Shown here piece after piece: positions 28,480-35,552 of a stretch of DNA of 35,552 nucleotides. A model generated the notes under the pieces. The model saw only the letters and a list, made by a program, of their open reading frames with translations. It did not search any database and was not told the origin of the DNA. The stretch is taken from assembly GCA_027487245.1 (NCBI GenBank), contig JAIYDY010000100.1, positions 1 through 35,552 of the forward strand. The letters are read 5' to 3'. Origin of the DNA: Hyphomicrobiales bacterium. GTDB lineage: Bacteria; Pseudomonadota; Alphaproteobacteria; Rhizobiales; Beijerinckiaceae. The position numbers were made by a program, and so were the translations under genes. Position 1 is the stretch's first letter. Each line of letters begins with the position of its first letter.

Positions 28480-30108
28480 ATGCTTTCAAAGCGACGGCTT
28501 CTTTCGTTCGCCGCCGGCGTCGCGCTGGTCGCAGGCGCCAGCTTCGGCGCCGCGCCCGCCAGCGCCCAGCAGACACTGCGCTGGGCTTTCCAGGGCAACC
28601 TGAACACGCTCGATCCTTACGGGATCAATGAAACCACCACCCTCGGCCTGCAGGGCAACGTCTATGAAGGCCTGACCAAGCGCGGCAAGGATCTCAAGAT
28701 CATCCCGGGCCTGGCAGAGCGCTGGGAGGTTCTCGACAACGGCCTGCGCTGGCGCTTCTACCTGCGCAAGGGCGTCAAGTTCCACAATGGCAACGATTTC
28801 AACGCCGATGACGTGGTCTTCTCCGCGCAGCGTGTGGTTGCCAACAATTCGCAGCTGACCAGCCGCCTGTCCGGCGGACCGGAGTTCGTCAAGGTCGATG
28901 ACTTCACCGTCGATGTGAAGCTGAAGAGCCCGAACCCGATCCTGCACTATGCCTGGGACACCTGGTACATCATGGACAAGGAGTGGACCGAGGCGAACAA
29001 CGCCCAGATTCCGCCCGCTCCACAGGCTACGACGCCCGGATTTGCCACGATCAATGCCAACGGCACGGGTCCGTTCCGCATCACCGAGCACCAGCTCGGC
29101 GTGCGCACCGTGTTCGAGAAGAATGCCAACTGGTGGGGCAAGCCCGAGCACAACCTCGACCGCGTGATCTTCACCCCGATCACCTCGGCACCGACCCGCG
29201 TCGCGGCCCTGCTCTCGGGCGAAGTCGACGTGATCGATCCGGTTCCCCTGCAGGATGTGCCGCGCATCAACGCCTCGGCCAATGCCCGCGTTCTCGAAGG
29301 GCCGGAAGTCCGCACTATCTACCTGTCGTTCGACCAGATGCGGCCCGAACTGACCGCCTCCTCCGTGAAGGGCAAGAACCCGTTCAAGGACGTGCGCGTG
29401 CGCAAGGCCTTCTACCAGGCGGTCGACATCGAGGCGATCCGCCGTCAGGTGATGCGCGGCGCGGCTGTCCCGGCAGCGTCGCTGATCTCGCCGCTGTTCT
29501 TCCCGCAGATCGAGCAGATCAAGCGTCATCCGTTCGACCTTGCTGCTGCCAACAAGCTGATGGATGAGGCCGGCTATCCGCGTACCGGTGCCGACAACAT
29601 CCGCTTCGAGGTCGATCTCGACTGCCCGAACGATCGCTACGTCAATGACGGCCCGATCTGCCAGGCCGTCACGGCGATGCTGGCCCGCATCGGCGTCAAG
29701 ATCAACCTGCAGGCCGTGCCGCGGGCGGCCTTCTTCGCCAAGATCAACTCGCCGATCTACAACACGCCGTTCTACCTGCTCGGCTGGACGCCTGGCACCG
29801 GCGATGCCCACAACGTGCTGATCGACCTGATGCACACCCGCACGGCCGATGGCTCGGGCGGTCGCGGCCAGTTCAACAACGGGGGCTATTCCAATGCCCG
29901 CGTTGATGCGCTGACCTCCCAGGTGCTGGTCGAGATCGACACCGCCAAGCGCGATGCGATGATCCTCGAGGCCTTCACCATCCTGCACAACGAGGTGGGC
30001 TACATCCCGCTGCACCAGCAGGCCCTGGCCTGGGGCGTTGCCAAGAGCGTGGAACTCACCCAGCGCGCGGACAACCAGCCGCTGTTCTACTGGGTCCAGA
30101 AGAAGTGA
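28480..30108 (+). CDS. Peptide ABC transporter substrate-binding protein (family 5), copy 1
   Basis: This periplasmic solute-binding protein of the DppA/OppA family (SBP_bac_5) delivers peptides, or sometimes other solutes, to the membrane permeases. The 542-residue product has a Sec signal peptide (residues 1-30, cleavage after ASA). Its core motifs are LRWAFQGNLNTLDPYG, GLAERWEVLDNGLRWRFYLR, KGVKFHNGNDFNADDVVFSA and KNPFKDVRVRKAFYQAVD. A Cys pair (DCPNDRYVNDGPIC) may form a disulfide. AACAGGGAGACTACCCATC precedes the ATG. It is the first gene of a set with DppB- and DppC-like permeases and is paralogous to the binding protein at 32342. Hairpins follow before the permease gene. Actual substrate unknown. 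Confidence 0.94.
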   Translation: MLSKRRLLSFAAGVALVAGASFGAAPASAQQTLRWAFQGNLNTLDPYGINETTTLGLQGNVYEGLTKRGKDLKIIPGLAERWEVLDNGLRWRFYLRKGVKFHNGNDFNADDVVFSAQRVVANNSQLTSRLSGGPEFVKVDDFTVDVKLKSPNPILHYAWDTWYIMDKEWTEANNAQIPPAPQATTPGFATINANGTGPFRITEHQLGVRTVFEKNANWWGKPEHNLDRVIFTPITSAPTRVAALLSGEVDVIDPVPLQDVPRINASANARVLEGPEVRTIYLSFDQMRPELTASSVKGKNPFKDVRVRKAFYQAVDIEAIRRQVMRGAAVPAASLISPLFFPQIEQIKRHPFDLAAANKLMDEAGYPRTGADNIRFEVDLDCPNDRYVNDGPICQAVTAMLARIGVKINLQAVPRAAFFAKINSPIYNTPFYLLGWTPGTGDAHNVLIDLMHTRTADGSGGRGQFNNGGYSNARVDALTSQVLVEIDTAKRDAMILEAFTILHNEVGYIPLHQQALAWGVAKSVELTQRADNQPLFYWVQKK

Positions 30109-30118
30109 TCATGGCAGC

Positions 30119-30163
30119 GCCGTGGCATGGATCGTGCCTGATCGGGCACGGTCCCTCCACGGC
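30119..30163 (+). other. Long stem-loop after the first binding-protein gene
   Basis: Nested inverted repeats form a long hairpin 10 bases after the stop codon: outer GCCGTGG / CCACGGC and inner CGTGCC / GGCACG. REP-like or mRNA-stabilising hairpins at this position commonly protect binding-protein mRNA from 3' decay and lower permease expression. No T-run follows directly. Confidence 0.6.
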
Positions 30164-30185
30164 ATGATCTGCTGACATCAAGGGG

Positions 30186-30214
30186 ACGGCGGCCACCCGC
30201 CGTTCCTTCTCTTT
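30186..30214 (+). terminator. Partial terminator before the first DppB-like gene
   Basis: A 7-bp perfect stem, ACGGCGG / CCGCCGT, with a 4-base loop is followed by the pyrimidine tract TCCTTCTCTTT, 16 bases before the permease start codon. The interrupted T-run suggests partial termination, letting some transcripts continue into the permease genes. Confidence 0.5.
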
Positions 30215-30229
30215 CAAGGGTTCGCGTTC

Positions 30230-31207
30230 ATGCTCGCCTTCATCCTGCGACGGATCGGACAGGCCATCCTGGTCCTTCTGACGGTCGCCCTGATTTCGTT
30301 TTCGCTGTTCCGCTTCGTGGGCGATCCGACCCAGCAGATGGTCAGCCAGGACACCACGCTCGAGGAGCGGCTCCAGATCCGCAAGAATCTCGGCCTCGAT
30401 GACCCGGTCATCGTCCAGTTTGGACGCTTCGTCGGCAAGGCTGCGCGGTTCGACTTCGGCCTGAGCTATCAGACGCGCCAGCCGGTGGCCACGCTGATCG
30501 GCGACCGCTTTCCCGCCACCATGGAACTGGCCTTCGCATCCGCCCTGTTTGCCCTGTTCGCCGGCATTCCGATGGGCGTCTATGCCGGGCTGAAGCCGCA
30601 ATCGCTGCTGGCGCGCCTGTTCCAGACCGTGTCGCTGATCGGCATCTCGCTGCCGACATTCCTGATCGGCATCCTGCTGATCTTCGTGTTCTCCGTTTCG
30701 TTTGGCCTGCTGCCCTCGTTCGGTCGGCAGGGCACGGTCAATCTCGGCTACTGGACAACCGGCTTCCTGACGATTGAAGGCTGGCGCTCGCTCGTCCTGC
30801 CGGCGGTGACGCTGGGGCTCTTCCAGATGACGCTGATCATGCGTCTGGTGCGCTCGGAGATGCTGGAAGTTCTGCGCACCGACTACATCAAGTTCGCCAA
30901 GGCGCGCGGGCTGAAGCCGCGTGCTGTCAACTACGGCCACGCGTTGAAGAATACGCTGATCCCCGTGATCACCATCACCGGCCTACAACTGGGCTCGATC
31001 ATCGCTTTCGCGATCATCACCGAGACAGTCTTCCAGTGGCCCGGAATGGGGCTGATGTTCCTCCAGGCCGTGCAGACCGTCGATATCCCGATCATGTCCG
31101 CCTATCTGCTGCTCGTCGCCAGCCTGTTCGTCCTCATCAACCTGATCGTTGACCTGCTTTACGTGGTGGTTGATCCGCGCATCCGGATTTCCGGTCGCGC
31201 TGCCTGA
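30230..31207 (+). CDS. Peptide ABC transporter permease, DppB-like, copy 1
   Basis: This inner-membrane permease (BPD_transp_1, DppB/OppB type) forms half of the translocation pore. The 325-residue product has an N-terminal helix (MLAFILRRIGQAILVLLTVA), the family's GDP-containing periplasmic segment (FVGDPTQQM) and five further membrane segments. The cytoplasmic EAA-like loop is DYIKFAKARGLKPRAVNYGH. It ends with the typical VDLLYVVVDPRIR. AAGGG lies upstream of the ATG. The DppC-like gene follows after 11 bases. It is clearly paralogous to the permease at 34022; the SLPTFLIGI and TITGLQLGSIIAFAI segments are shared. Confidence 0.95.
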   Translation: MLAFILRRIGQAILVLLTVALISFSLFRFVGDPTQQMVSQDTTLEERLQIRKNLGLDDPVIVQFGRFVGKAARFDFGLSYQTRQPVATLIGDRFPATMELAFASALFALFAGIPMGVYAGLKPQSLLARLFQTVSLIGISLPTFLIGILLIFVFSVSFGLLPSFGRQGTVNLGYWTTGFLTIEGWRSLVLPAVTLGLFQMTLIMRLVRSEMLEVLRTDYIKFAKARGLKPRAVNYGHALKNTLIPVITITGLQLGSIIAFAIITETVFQWPGMGLMFLQAVQTVDIPIMSAYLLLVASLFVLINLIVDLLYVVVDPRIRISGRAA

Positions 31208-31218
31208 GGGAAATCGCC

Positions 31219-32193
31219 ATGCAGATCACACCCGAAGATGCCAGGTCGGCGACGCTCTCCACCCGCGAGGTGCAGCGCAGCCGTTCGGTCATGGCCAGCT
31301 TTCTCGATTCCGACATCTGGTACTCGTTCACCCGCTCGTGGATCACGATGCTGGCCGCGCTGATCACGCTGGTCCTGATCGTCTCGGCGATCTTCGCCCA
31401 CCAGATTGCGCCGAACGACCCGTTCAACCTCGAATCCCTCAGCCTGCTCGACGGCTCCAAGCCGCCCTTTTGGTCAGCGGACGGAGAGTGGCGCTTTCCA
31501 CTCGGGACAGACCAGCAGGGCCGCTGCGTCCTGTCATCGATCCTGTTCGGCATGCGGATCTCGCTGATCGTCGGGTTTCTCGGCGTGCTCCTGGCAGCCA
31601 GCATCGGCATCACGCTGGGGCTGGTCGCGGGCTACCTGGGCGGCACCGTCGACAGCGTCATCATGCGGATTGCCGATGTGCAGCTGACCTTTCCCGCCAT
31701 CCTGATCGCACTTCTGATCGACGGCACCATGCGCGCGCTGGTCGGCACAGCGCGGTCCGAGGTGCTGGTGTTCTGGGTGCTGGTCGTCTCGATCGGCCTG
31801 TCGTTCTGGGTCCAGTATGCCCGGACGGTGCGCGGCTCCACCATGGTCGAGCGCAACAAGGAATACGTTCAGGCCGCGCGCCTGATCGGCCTTGGCAACA
31901 TCACCATCCTGTTCCGCCACGTGCTGCCGAACGTGGTTGGTCCCGTGCTGGTCATCGCCACCATCAACATGGCGCTGGCCATCATCACGGAAGCCACCTT
32001 GTCGTTTCTGGGTGTCGGCCTGCCGCCGACCGAGCCGTCGCTCGGCACGCTGATCAGGCTCGGCAACGAGTTCCTGTTTTCCGGGGAATGGTGGGTCGTG
32101 ATCTTTCCGGGCCTGACGCTTGCCATCCTGGTGTTGGCGATCAACCTGCTTGGTGACTGGCTGCGCGATGCGCTGAACCCCAAGCTGCGCTGA
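31219..32193 (+). CDS. Peptide ABC transporter permease, DppC-like, copy 1
   Basis: This is the second pore subunit (OppC/DppC type). The 324-residue product has a cytoplasmic N-terminus of about 45 residues (with SFLDSDIWYSFTRSW) and a first helix, then a periplasmic domain with LGTDQQGRCVLSSILFGMRI. Five more helices follow, with the EAA-like loop EYVQAARLIGLGNITILFRH and a C-terminus reading GDWLRDALNPKLR, as usual for DppC. GAGGGAAATCGCC precedes the ATG. No ATPase gene follows before the next binding-protein gene, so the ATPases must be encoded elsewhere, perhaps beyond the second set. Confidence 0.95.
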   Translation: MQITPEDARSATLSTREVQRSRSVMASFLDSDIWYSFTRSWITMLAALITLVLIVSAIFAHQIAPNDPFNLESLSLLDGSKPPFWSADGEWRFPLGTDQQGRCVLSSILFGMRISLIVGFLGVLLAASIGITLGLVAGYLGGTVDSVIMRIADVQLTFPAILIALLIDGTMRALVGTARSEVLVFWVLVVSIGLSFWVQYARTVRGSTMVERNKEYVQAARLIGLGNITILFRHVLPNVVGPVLVIATINMALAIITEATLSFLGVGLPPTEPSLGTLIRLGNEFLFSGEWWVVIFPGLTLAILVLAINLLGDWLRDALNPKLR

Positions 32194-32264
32194 ATGCAGC
32201 ATAGAAAACGTGCGCAGATTTCACGAATCGAGCAGGGCATCGACTTATTTGTCCGGTGTCCCTC

Positions 32265-32293
32265 GTGACAGAACGTCAAGCGCGCTCTAGCTT
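32265..32293 (+). promoter_or_regulatory. Putative promoter of the second peptide transporter set
   Basis: GTGACA (32265-32270) and TAGCTT (32288-32293) are spaced by 17 bases, within the 148-base gap between the DppC-like gene and the second binding-protein gene. A strong ribosome site, GGGAGG, lies before the ATG at 32342. The match to sigma-70 consensus is partial and judged by eye. Confidence 0.35.
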
Positions 32294-32341
32294 GCGTCTT
32301 TTGATGGCCCGCATGAAGCGGGATCGGGAGGTTGAAACCAC

Positions 32342-33940
32342 ATGAAGCCCTTCAAGACACTCGCTATCGCAGGCACATTGATGGCTGCGACGTTCCTGAC
32401 AACCGTGTCGGTCGATGCGAAGACGCTGCGTTGGGCGCGTTCACAGGACGCCACCACGCTTGATCCGCATGCCGGCAATACCGGCCCGAACCATGTGCTT
32501 GCACACAACATCTACGAGCCGCTCGTCATCCGCTCTTTCGATGGCAAGCTGACCGGGGCGCTGGCCACCTCCTGGCGCGTGCTGCCCAGTGACCCGACCA
32601 CCTGGGAGTTCAAGCTTCGTCCGAACGTCAAGTTCCACAACGGCAATGCCTTCACTGCCGATGACGTGGTGTTTTCGATGAAGCGTGCGCTCATGCCGGC
32701 CGCTGACATGAAGTCGCTGCTGGTCGGCGTCACCGACATCACCAAGGTCGATGACCTGACGGTGCACTTCAAGACAAACGGCCCCAACCCGCTGCTGGTC
32801 AACAACCTGACCAACCTCTTCGTCATGGACAAGGAGTGGTCCGAAGCGAACAACGCCGCCACGCCGCAGAACCTGCGCGAAAAGGTCGAAAACGGCGCAA
32901 CCCGCCAGGCCGTCGGAACCGGTCCATTCCAGCTTGTCACCCGCGAGCCGGACGTGCGCACGGTGATGCGTGTGTTTGCCGGTCATTGGGGGGCCAGCGA
33001 AGCCAATCACGGCATTACCGAGATCGTCTATCGCCCGATCGCGGAAGCCGCGACCCGCGTTGCCGCGCTCCTGTCAGGCGAAATCGACTACCTTCAGGAT
33101 GTGCCGGTCCAGGACATTGCCCGTCTCCAGACCTCGACGGGCATTCGCGTCAATCCTGGCCCCGAGAACCGCCCGATCTTCCTCGGCATGAATATTGGCC
33201 TGCCGGAACTGAGGTCCTCCGACGTCAAGGGCAAGAACCCGTTTGCCGACGTGCGTGTGCGTCAGGCAGTGAACACGGCGCTCAATCGTGAGGCCATCCA
33301 GCGCGTCACCATGCGTGGCCAGTCAACCCCGCTCGGCATCATCGCCACGCCCTATATCAATGGCTACACCAAGGAACTGGACACCTGGCCGAAATATGAC
33401 GTCGCGGCGGCCCGCAAGCTGCTGGCTGATGCCGGATATCCGAACGGCTTTTCGGTCACGCTTCACTGCACCAATGACCGCTATGTGAACGACGAGGGCA
33501 TCTGTCAGTCTGCCGTTTCCATGCTCGGCCAGATCGGGATCAGGACAACGCTGGTGGCGCAATCGCTGCGCGTTCATTTCCCGGCCATCCAGAGGGGCGA
33601 GTATGACTTCTATCTGCTCGGCTGGGGCATCCCGACCTTCGACAGCCACTATGTCTTCAACGACCTGTACCGCACCAAGACACCAAGTGCAGGCACGTGG
33701 AACGGCACCGGCCTGTCGAACGCAACGCTCGACGCGCAGATCGACAGCCTGAACTCCGAGATCGATCCCGCCAAGCGCAATGCGACGATCGCGGCGATCT
33801 GGAAGTGGATCAAGGACAACGACGTCTATGCCCCGATCCACATGCAGTTCATCGCCGGAGCGATGCGCTCCGAGTGGAACATTCCGACCGATGTCGAGAA
33901 CACCCCGAAGATGCGCTTCCTCAACGCACGCGGTTCGTGA
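32342..33940 (+). CDS. Peptide ABC transporter substrate-binding protein (family 5), copy 2
   Basis: This periplasmic SBP_bac_5 protein is paralogous to the product at 28480. The 532-residue protein has a Sec signal (about residues 1-25, ending SVDA). Matching core motifs are LRWARSQDATTLDPHAGNTG, FKLRPNVKFHNGNAFTADDV and GKNPFADVRVRQAVNTALNR, with the same cysteine pair (HCTNDRYVNDEGIC). The N-terminal DPHAGNTGPN differs from copy 1 (DPYGINETTT), as does the region around residues 155-200, so ligand specificity has probably diverged. GGGAGGTTGAAACCAC lies before the ATG. A strong terminator-like hairpin follows before the permease gene. Confidence 0.94.
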   Translation: MKPFKTLAIAGTLMAATFLTTVSVDAKTLRWARSQDATTLDPHAGNTGPNHVLAHNIYEPLVIRSFDGKLTGALATSWRVLPSDPTTWEFKLRPNVKFHNGNAFTADDVVFSMKRALMPAADMKSLLVGVTDITKVDDLTVHFKTNGPNPLLVNNLTNLFVMDKEWSEANNAATPQNLREKVENGATRQAVGTGPFQLVTREPDVRTVMRVFAGHWGASEANHGITEIVYRPIAEAATRVAALLSGEIDYLQDVPVQDIARLQTSTGIRVNPGPENRPIFLGMNIGLPELRSSDVKGKNPFADVRVRQAVNTALNREAIQRVTMRGQSTPLGIIATPYINGYTKELDTWPKYDVAAARKLLADAGYPNGFSVTLHCTNDRYVNDEGICQSAVSMLGQIGIRTTLVAQSLRVHFPAIQRGEYDFYLLGWGIPTFDSHYVFNDLYRTKTPSAGTWNGTGLSNATLDAQIDSLNSEIDPAKRNATIAAIWKWIKDNDVYAPIHMQFIAGAMRSEWNIPTDVENTPKMRFLNARGS

Positions 33941-33957
33941 TCTGACGTCAAATCCCC

Positions 33958-34000
33958 AGGCCGGGATGGGCAAAACGCGCCCATTCCGGCCTTCTTCTTT
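33958..34000 (+). terminator. Terminator-like hairpin between second binding protein and permease
   Basis: A 14-bp stem (AGGCCGGGATGGGC with GCCCATTCCGGCCT, one G-U pair) has a 7-base loop and is followed by TTCTTCTTT. It starts 17 bases after the binding-protein stop codon and ends 21 bases before the permease ATG. Position and shape match the partial terminators that set a high binding-protein to permease ratio. Confidence 0.75.
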
Positions 34001-34021
34001 CCAAACCTGAAACGGACGCCC

Positions 34022-35005
34022 ATGCTGGCCTACATTCTGAGAAGTCTGACGCAGGCCACGCTGGTGATGCTGGCGGTCGCGTTCATTGCCTTCTCGATGT
34101 TCCGCTATGTTGGAGATCCTGTTGCCTCGATTGTCGGCCAGGACGCAACGCTGAAGGATCGGCAGGAACTGACTGAATCACTCGGGCTCAATGACCCGTT
34201 TCCGCTGCAGTTCGTTCGTTTTCTCGGCAATGCATTGCAAGGTGATTTTGGCATCTCATATCGTCAGGGCCGACCGGTCGCTGAACTGTTGATCGAGCGC
34301 TTGCCGGCAACGATCGAGCTTGCAGTCATCTCAGCAGCAGTCGCACTCGGACTTGGCCTCATTCTCGGCATTTACGCCGCCCTCAACAGGCGAGGCGTCA
34401 TCGCTAATATCGTCATGAGCCTTTCGCTGATCGGCGTGTCATTGCCAACGTTCCTGATCGGTATCGGCCTGATCTTCCTGTTTTCGGTCTATCTGCGCTG
34501 GCTGCCTTCATTCGGTCGCGGCGAGGTGGTCGCGTTTGGCTGGTGGACGACCGGGCTGCTGACGGATTCGGGCCGCAAGTCCTTGATCATGCCGGTGATC
34601 ACGCTCGGCTTCTTCCAGCTCACACTGATCATGCGCCTTGTCAGGGCCGAAATGCTTGAGGTGATGCGAACGGAATACATCAAGTTTGCGCGTGCCCGCG
34701 GTCTTTCGGATGGCTCGGTGCATTTCCGTCATGCCCTGCGCAACGCCATGGTCCCGGTCATCACCATCACAGGGCTCCAGCTTGGCTCGATCATCGCTTT
34801 CGCGATTGTCACGGAGACGGTTTTCAACTGGCCCGGCCTTGGTGCGCTTTTCGTGCGTTCTGTGGAGGTGGTCGATATCCCCGTAATGGCGGCCTATCTC
34901 ATGTTCGTTGGCCTTGTGTTCGTGGTGGTGAACCTGATCGTCGATGTCTTGTACTTCCTCGTCGATCCGCGGCTTCGCGGCGGCATCACCGTGCCGTCGA
35001 GGTAA
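34022..35005 (+). CDS. Peptide ABC transporter permease, DppB-like, copy 2
   Basis: A 327-residue inner-membrane permease, paralogous along its whole length to the one at 30230. It has the N-terminal helix MLAYILRSLTQATLVMLAVA, the periplasmic FRYVGDPVASIVGQD and the shared SLPTFLIGI helix. The EAA-like loop is EYIKFARARGLSDGSVHFRH and the end is VDVLYFLVDPRLRGG. By eye this gene uses more A/T at third positions than its copy-1 partner; this was not measured. The next gene starts 4 bases after its stop codon, with GAGGTAAC serving as ribosome site. Confidence 0.95.
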   Translation: MLAYILRSLTQATLVMLAVAFIAFSMFRYVGDPVASIVGQDATLKDRQELTESLGLNDPFPLQFVRFLGNALQGDFGISYRQGRPVAELLIERLPATIELAVISAAVALGLGLILGIYAALNRRGVIANIVMSLSLIGVSLPTFLIGIGLIFLFSVYLRWLPSFGRGEVVAFGWWTTGLLTDSGRKSLIMPVITLGFFQLTLIMRLVRAEMLEVMRTEYIKFARARGLSDGSVHFRHALRNAMVPVITITGLQLGSIIAFAIVTETVFNWPGLGALFVRSVEVVDIPVMAAYLMFVGLVFVVVNLIVDVLYFLVDPRLRGGITVPSR

Positions 35006-35009
35006 CATC

Positions 35010-35552
35010 ATGAGCGATCTCGCCACCAAACCACCGTCACCGACCGATGTGCCATCGACAACGCCACCGAGGCTGAAGCTGAGCTTCAGCGAGCGCGTCG
35101 CCATCTGGCGCGATTCCGACCTGTGGCTGTCCTTCAAGTCGTCTCCCGTGGCAATTGTCTCGACAGCCGTGACACTGATCATCGTTCTGATGGCGCTCAT
35201 GGCCGATGTGCTGGCGCCGCAGGATGCGTTCGATCCGGTGGCGCTGAACCTGCTTGACGGCTTCGCTCACCCAATGGAGCGCGGCATGGGCTCAAACATG
35301 CTGTTCATCATGGGCTCGGACGAACAAGGCCGCGATATCTTCTCAGCTCTGTTCTACGGCACGCGGCTGTCCTTGCTGGTCGGCGTCGCGTCGGTGATCT
35401 TCTCGATGGTTCTCGGCATCGGGCTTGGCCTGCTGGCCGGCTATCTTGGCGGCAAGATCGAGATGCTGATCATGAGGGTTGCCGATATCCAGCTATCGTT
35501 CCCGGCCATCCTGATCGCGCTCCTGATCTTCGGTGTCGCGCGCGGACTAATC
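35010..35552 (+). CDS. Peptide ABC transporter permease, DppC-like, copy 2 (5' part)
   Basis: The gene opens with ATG at 35010, directly after the DppB-like gene, and runs open to the window edge (181 codons, no stop). The encoded part begins MSDLATKPPSPTDVPSTTPP, a proline-rich cytoplasmic leader. RDSDLWLSFKSSPVAIVSTA and a first membrane helix follow, then the GSDEQGRDIFSALFYGTRLS motif that corresponds to GTDQQGRCVLSSILFGMRIS of copy 1. Helices with AGYLGGKIEMLIMRVADIQL and a SFPAILIALLIFGV segment come next. The EAA loop and the end lie outside. ATPase genes may follow beyond the window. Confidence 0.94.
   Translation, partial: MSDLATKPPSPTDVPSTTPPRLKLSFSERVAIWRDSDLWLSFKSSPVAIVSTAVTLIIVLMALMADVLAPQDAFDPVALNLLDGFAHPMERGMGSNMLFIMGSDEQGRDIFSALFYGTRLSLLVGVASVIFSMVLGIGLGLLAGYLGGKIEMLIMRVADIQLSFPAILIALLIFGVARGLI

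Noticed and set aside
28486..30015. Open frame of about 509 codons opposite the first peptide-binding protein
   Set aside because: Antisense shadow of a well-supported gene; composition is low-complexity His/Asp/Arg-rich and no motif is present.
1..35552. Search by eye for tRNA or rRNA genes, CRISPR arrays, insertion sequences, integrases and attachment sites
   Set aside because: No cloverleaf, repeat-spacer pattern, transposase motif or terminal inverted repeats were found.

Overview
The window is GC-rich, densely packed DNA from an alphaproteobacterium, most likely a member of the Hyphomicrobiales (Rhizobiales). This rests on codon usage, on the FDH3-type formate dehydrogenase locus with its DUF3305/DUF3306/DUF6352/DUF6505 companions, on the double-length dCTP deaminase and on the general gene content. 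I do not name a genus. No rRNA, tRNA, CRISPR, insertion sequence or phage gene was seen, and no gene-free stretch exceeds 300 bases.

Region 1 (1-559) holds the 3' end of a MalK/UgpC-type ABC ATPase gene. Region 2 (581-14425) is a formate dehydrogenase island. On the minus strand, in transcription order, one unit encodes a biotin/lipoate-ligase-like protein, DUF6505, DUF6352, DUF3305 and DUF3306. A second unit encodes a helix-turn-helix/TorD fusion, a small Tat-targeted protein, and the catalytic, Fe-S and cytochrome b subunits of a membrane formate dehydrogenase, and ends at a strong terminator. mobB and moeA (bis-MGD cofactor synthesis) follow. A large HdrA-like polyferredoxin gene diverges on the plus strand. 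Two near-identical palindromes (8366-8386 and 12247-12267) sit at the promoters of all three transcription units. The HTH-TorD fusion is the obvious candidate to bind them, which would couple enzyme maturation to transcription. This is the most interesting system in the window.

Region 3 (14447-20713) is mixed housekeeping: a WD40-cytochrome c fusion overlapping apaG, a CDP-alcohol phosphatidyltransferase, dCTP deaminase, aldose 1-epimerase, and an IF-1 with a basic tail. Region 4 (19457-23656) is the EF-P module: epmA and epmB, in an operon with a BaiN-type flavoprotein, divergent from efp.

Region 5 (23699-35552) looks like amino-acid and peptide metabolism: an L-2-hydroxyglutarate-oxidase-like flavoenzyme, two M20 hydrolases (one ArgE-like), a PLP-dependent threonine/serine dehydratase, and two tandem paralogous sets of peptide ABC transporter genes (binding protein, DppB, DppC). 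The second set is cut by the window edge. In both sets a hairpin separates the binding-protein gene from its permease genes, as expected if the binding protein is made in excess.
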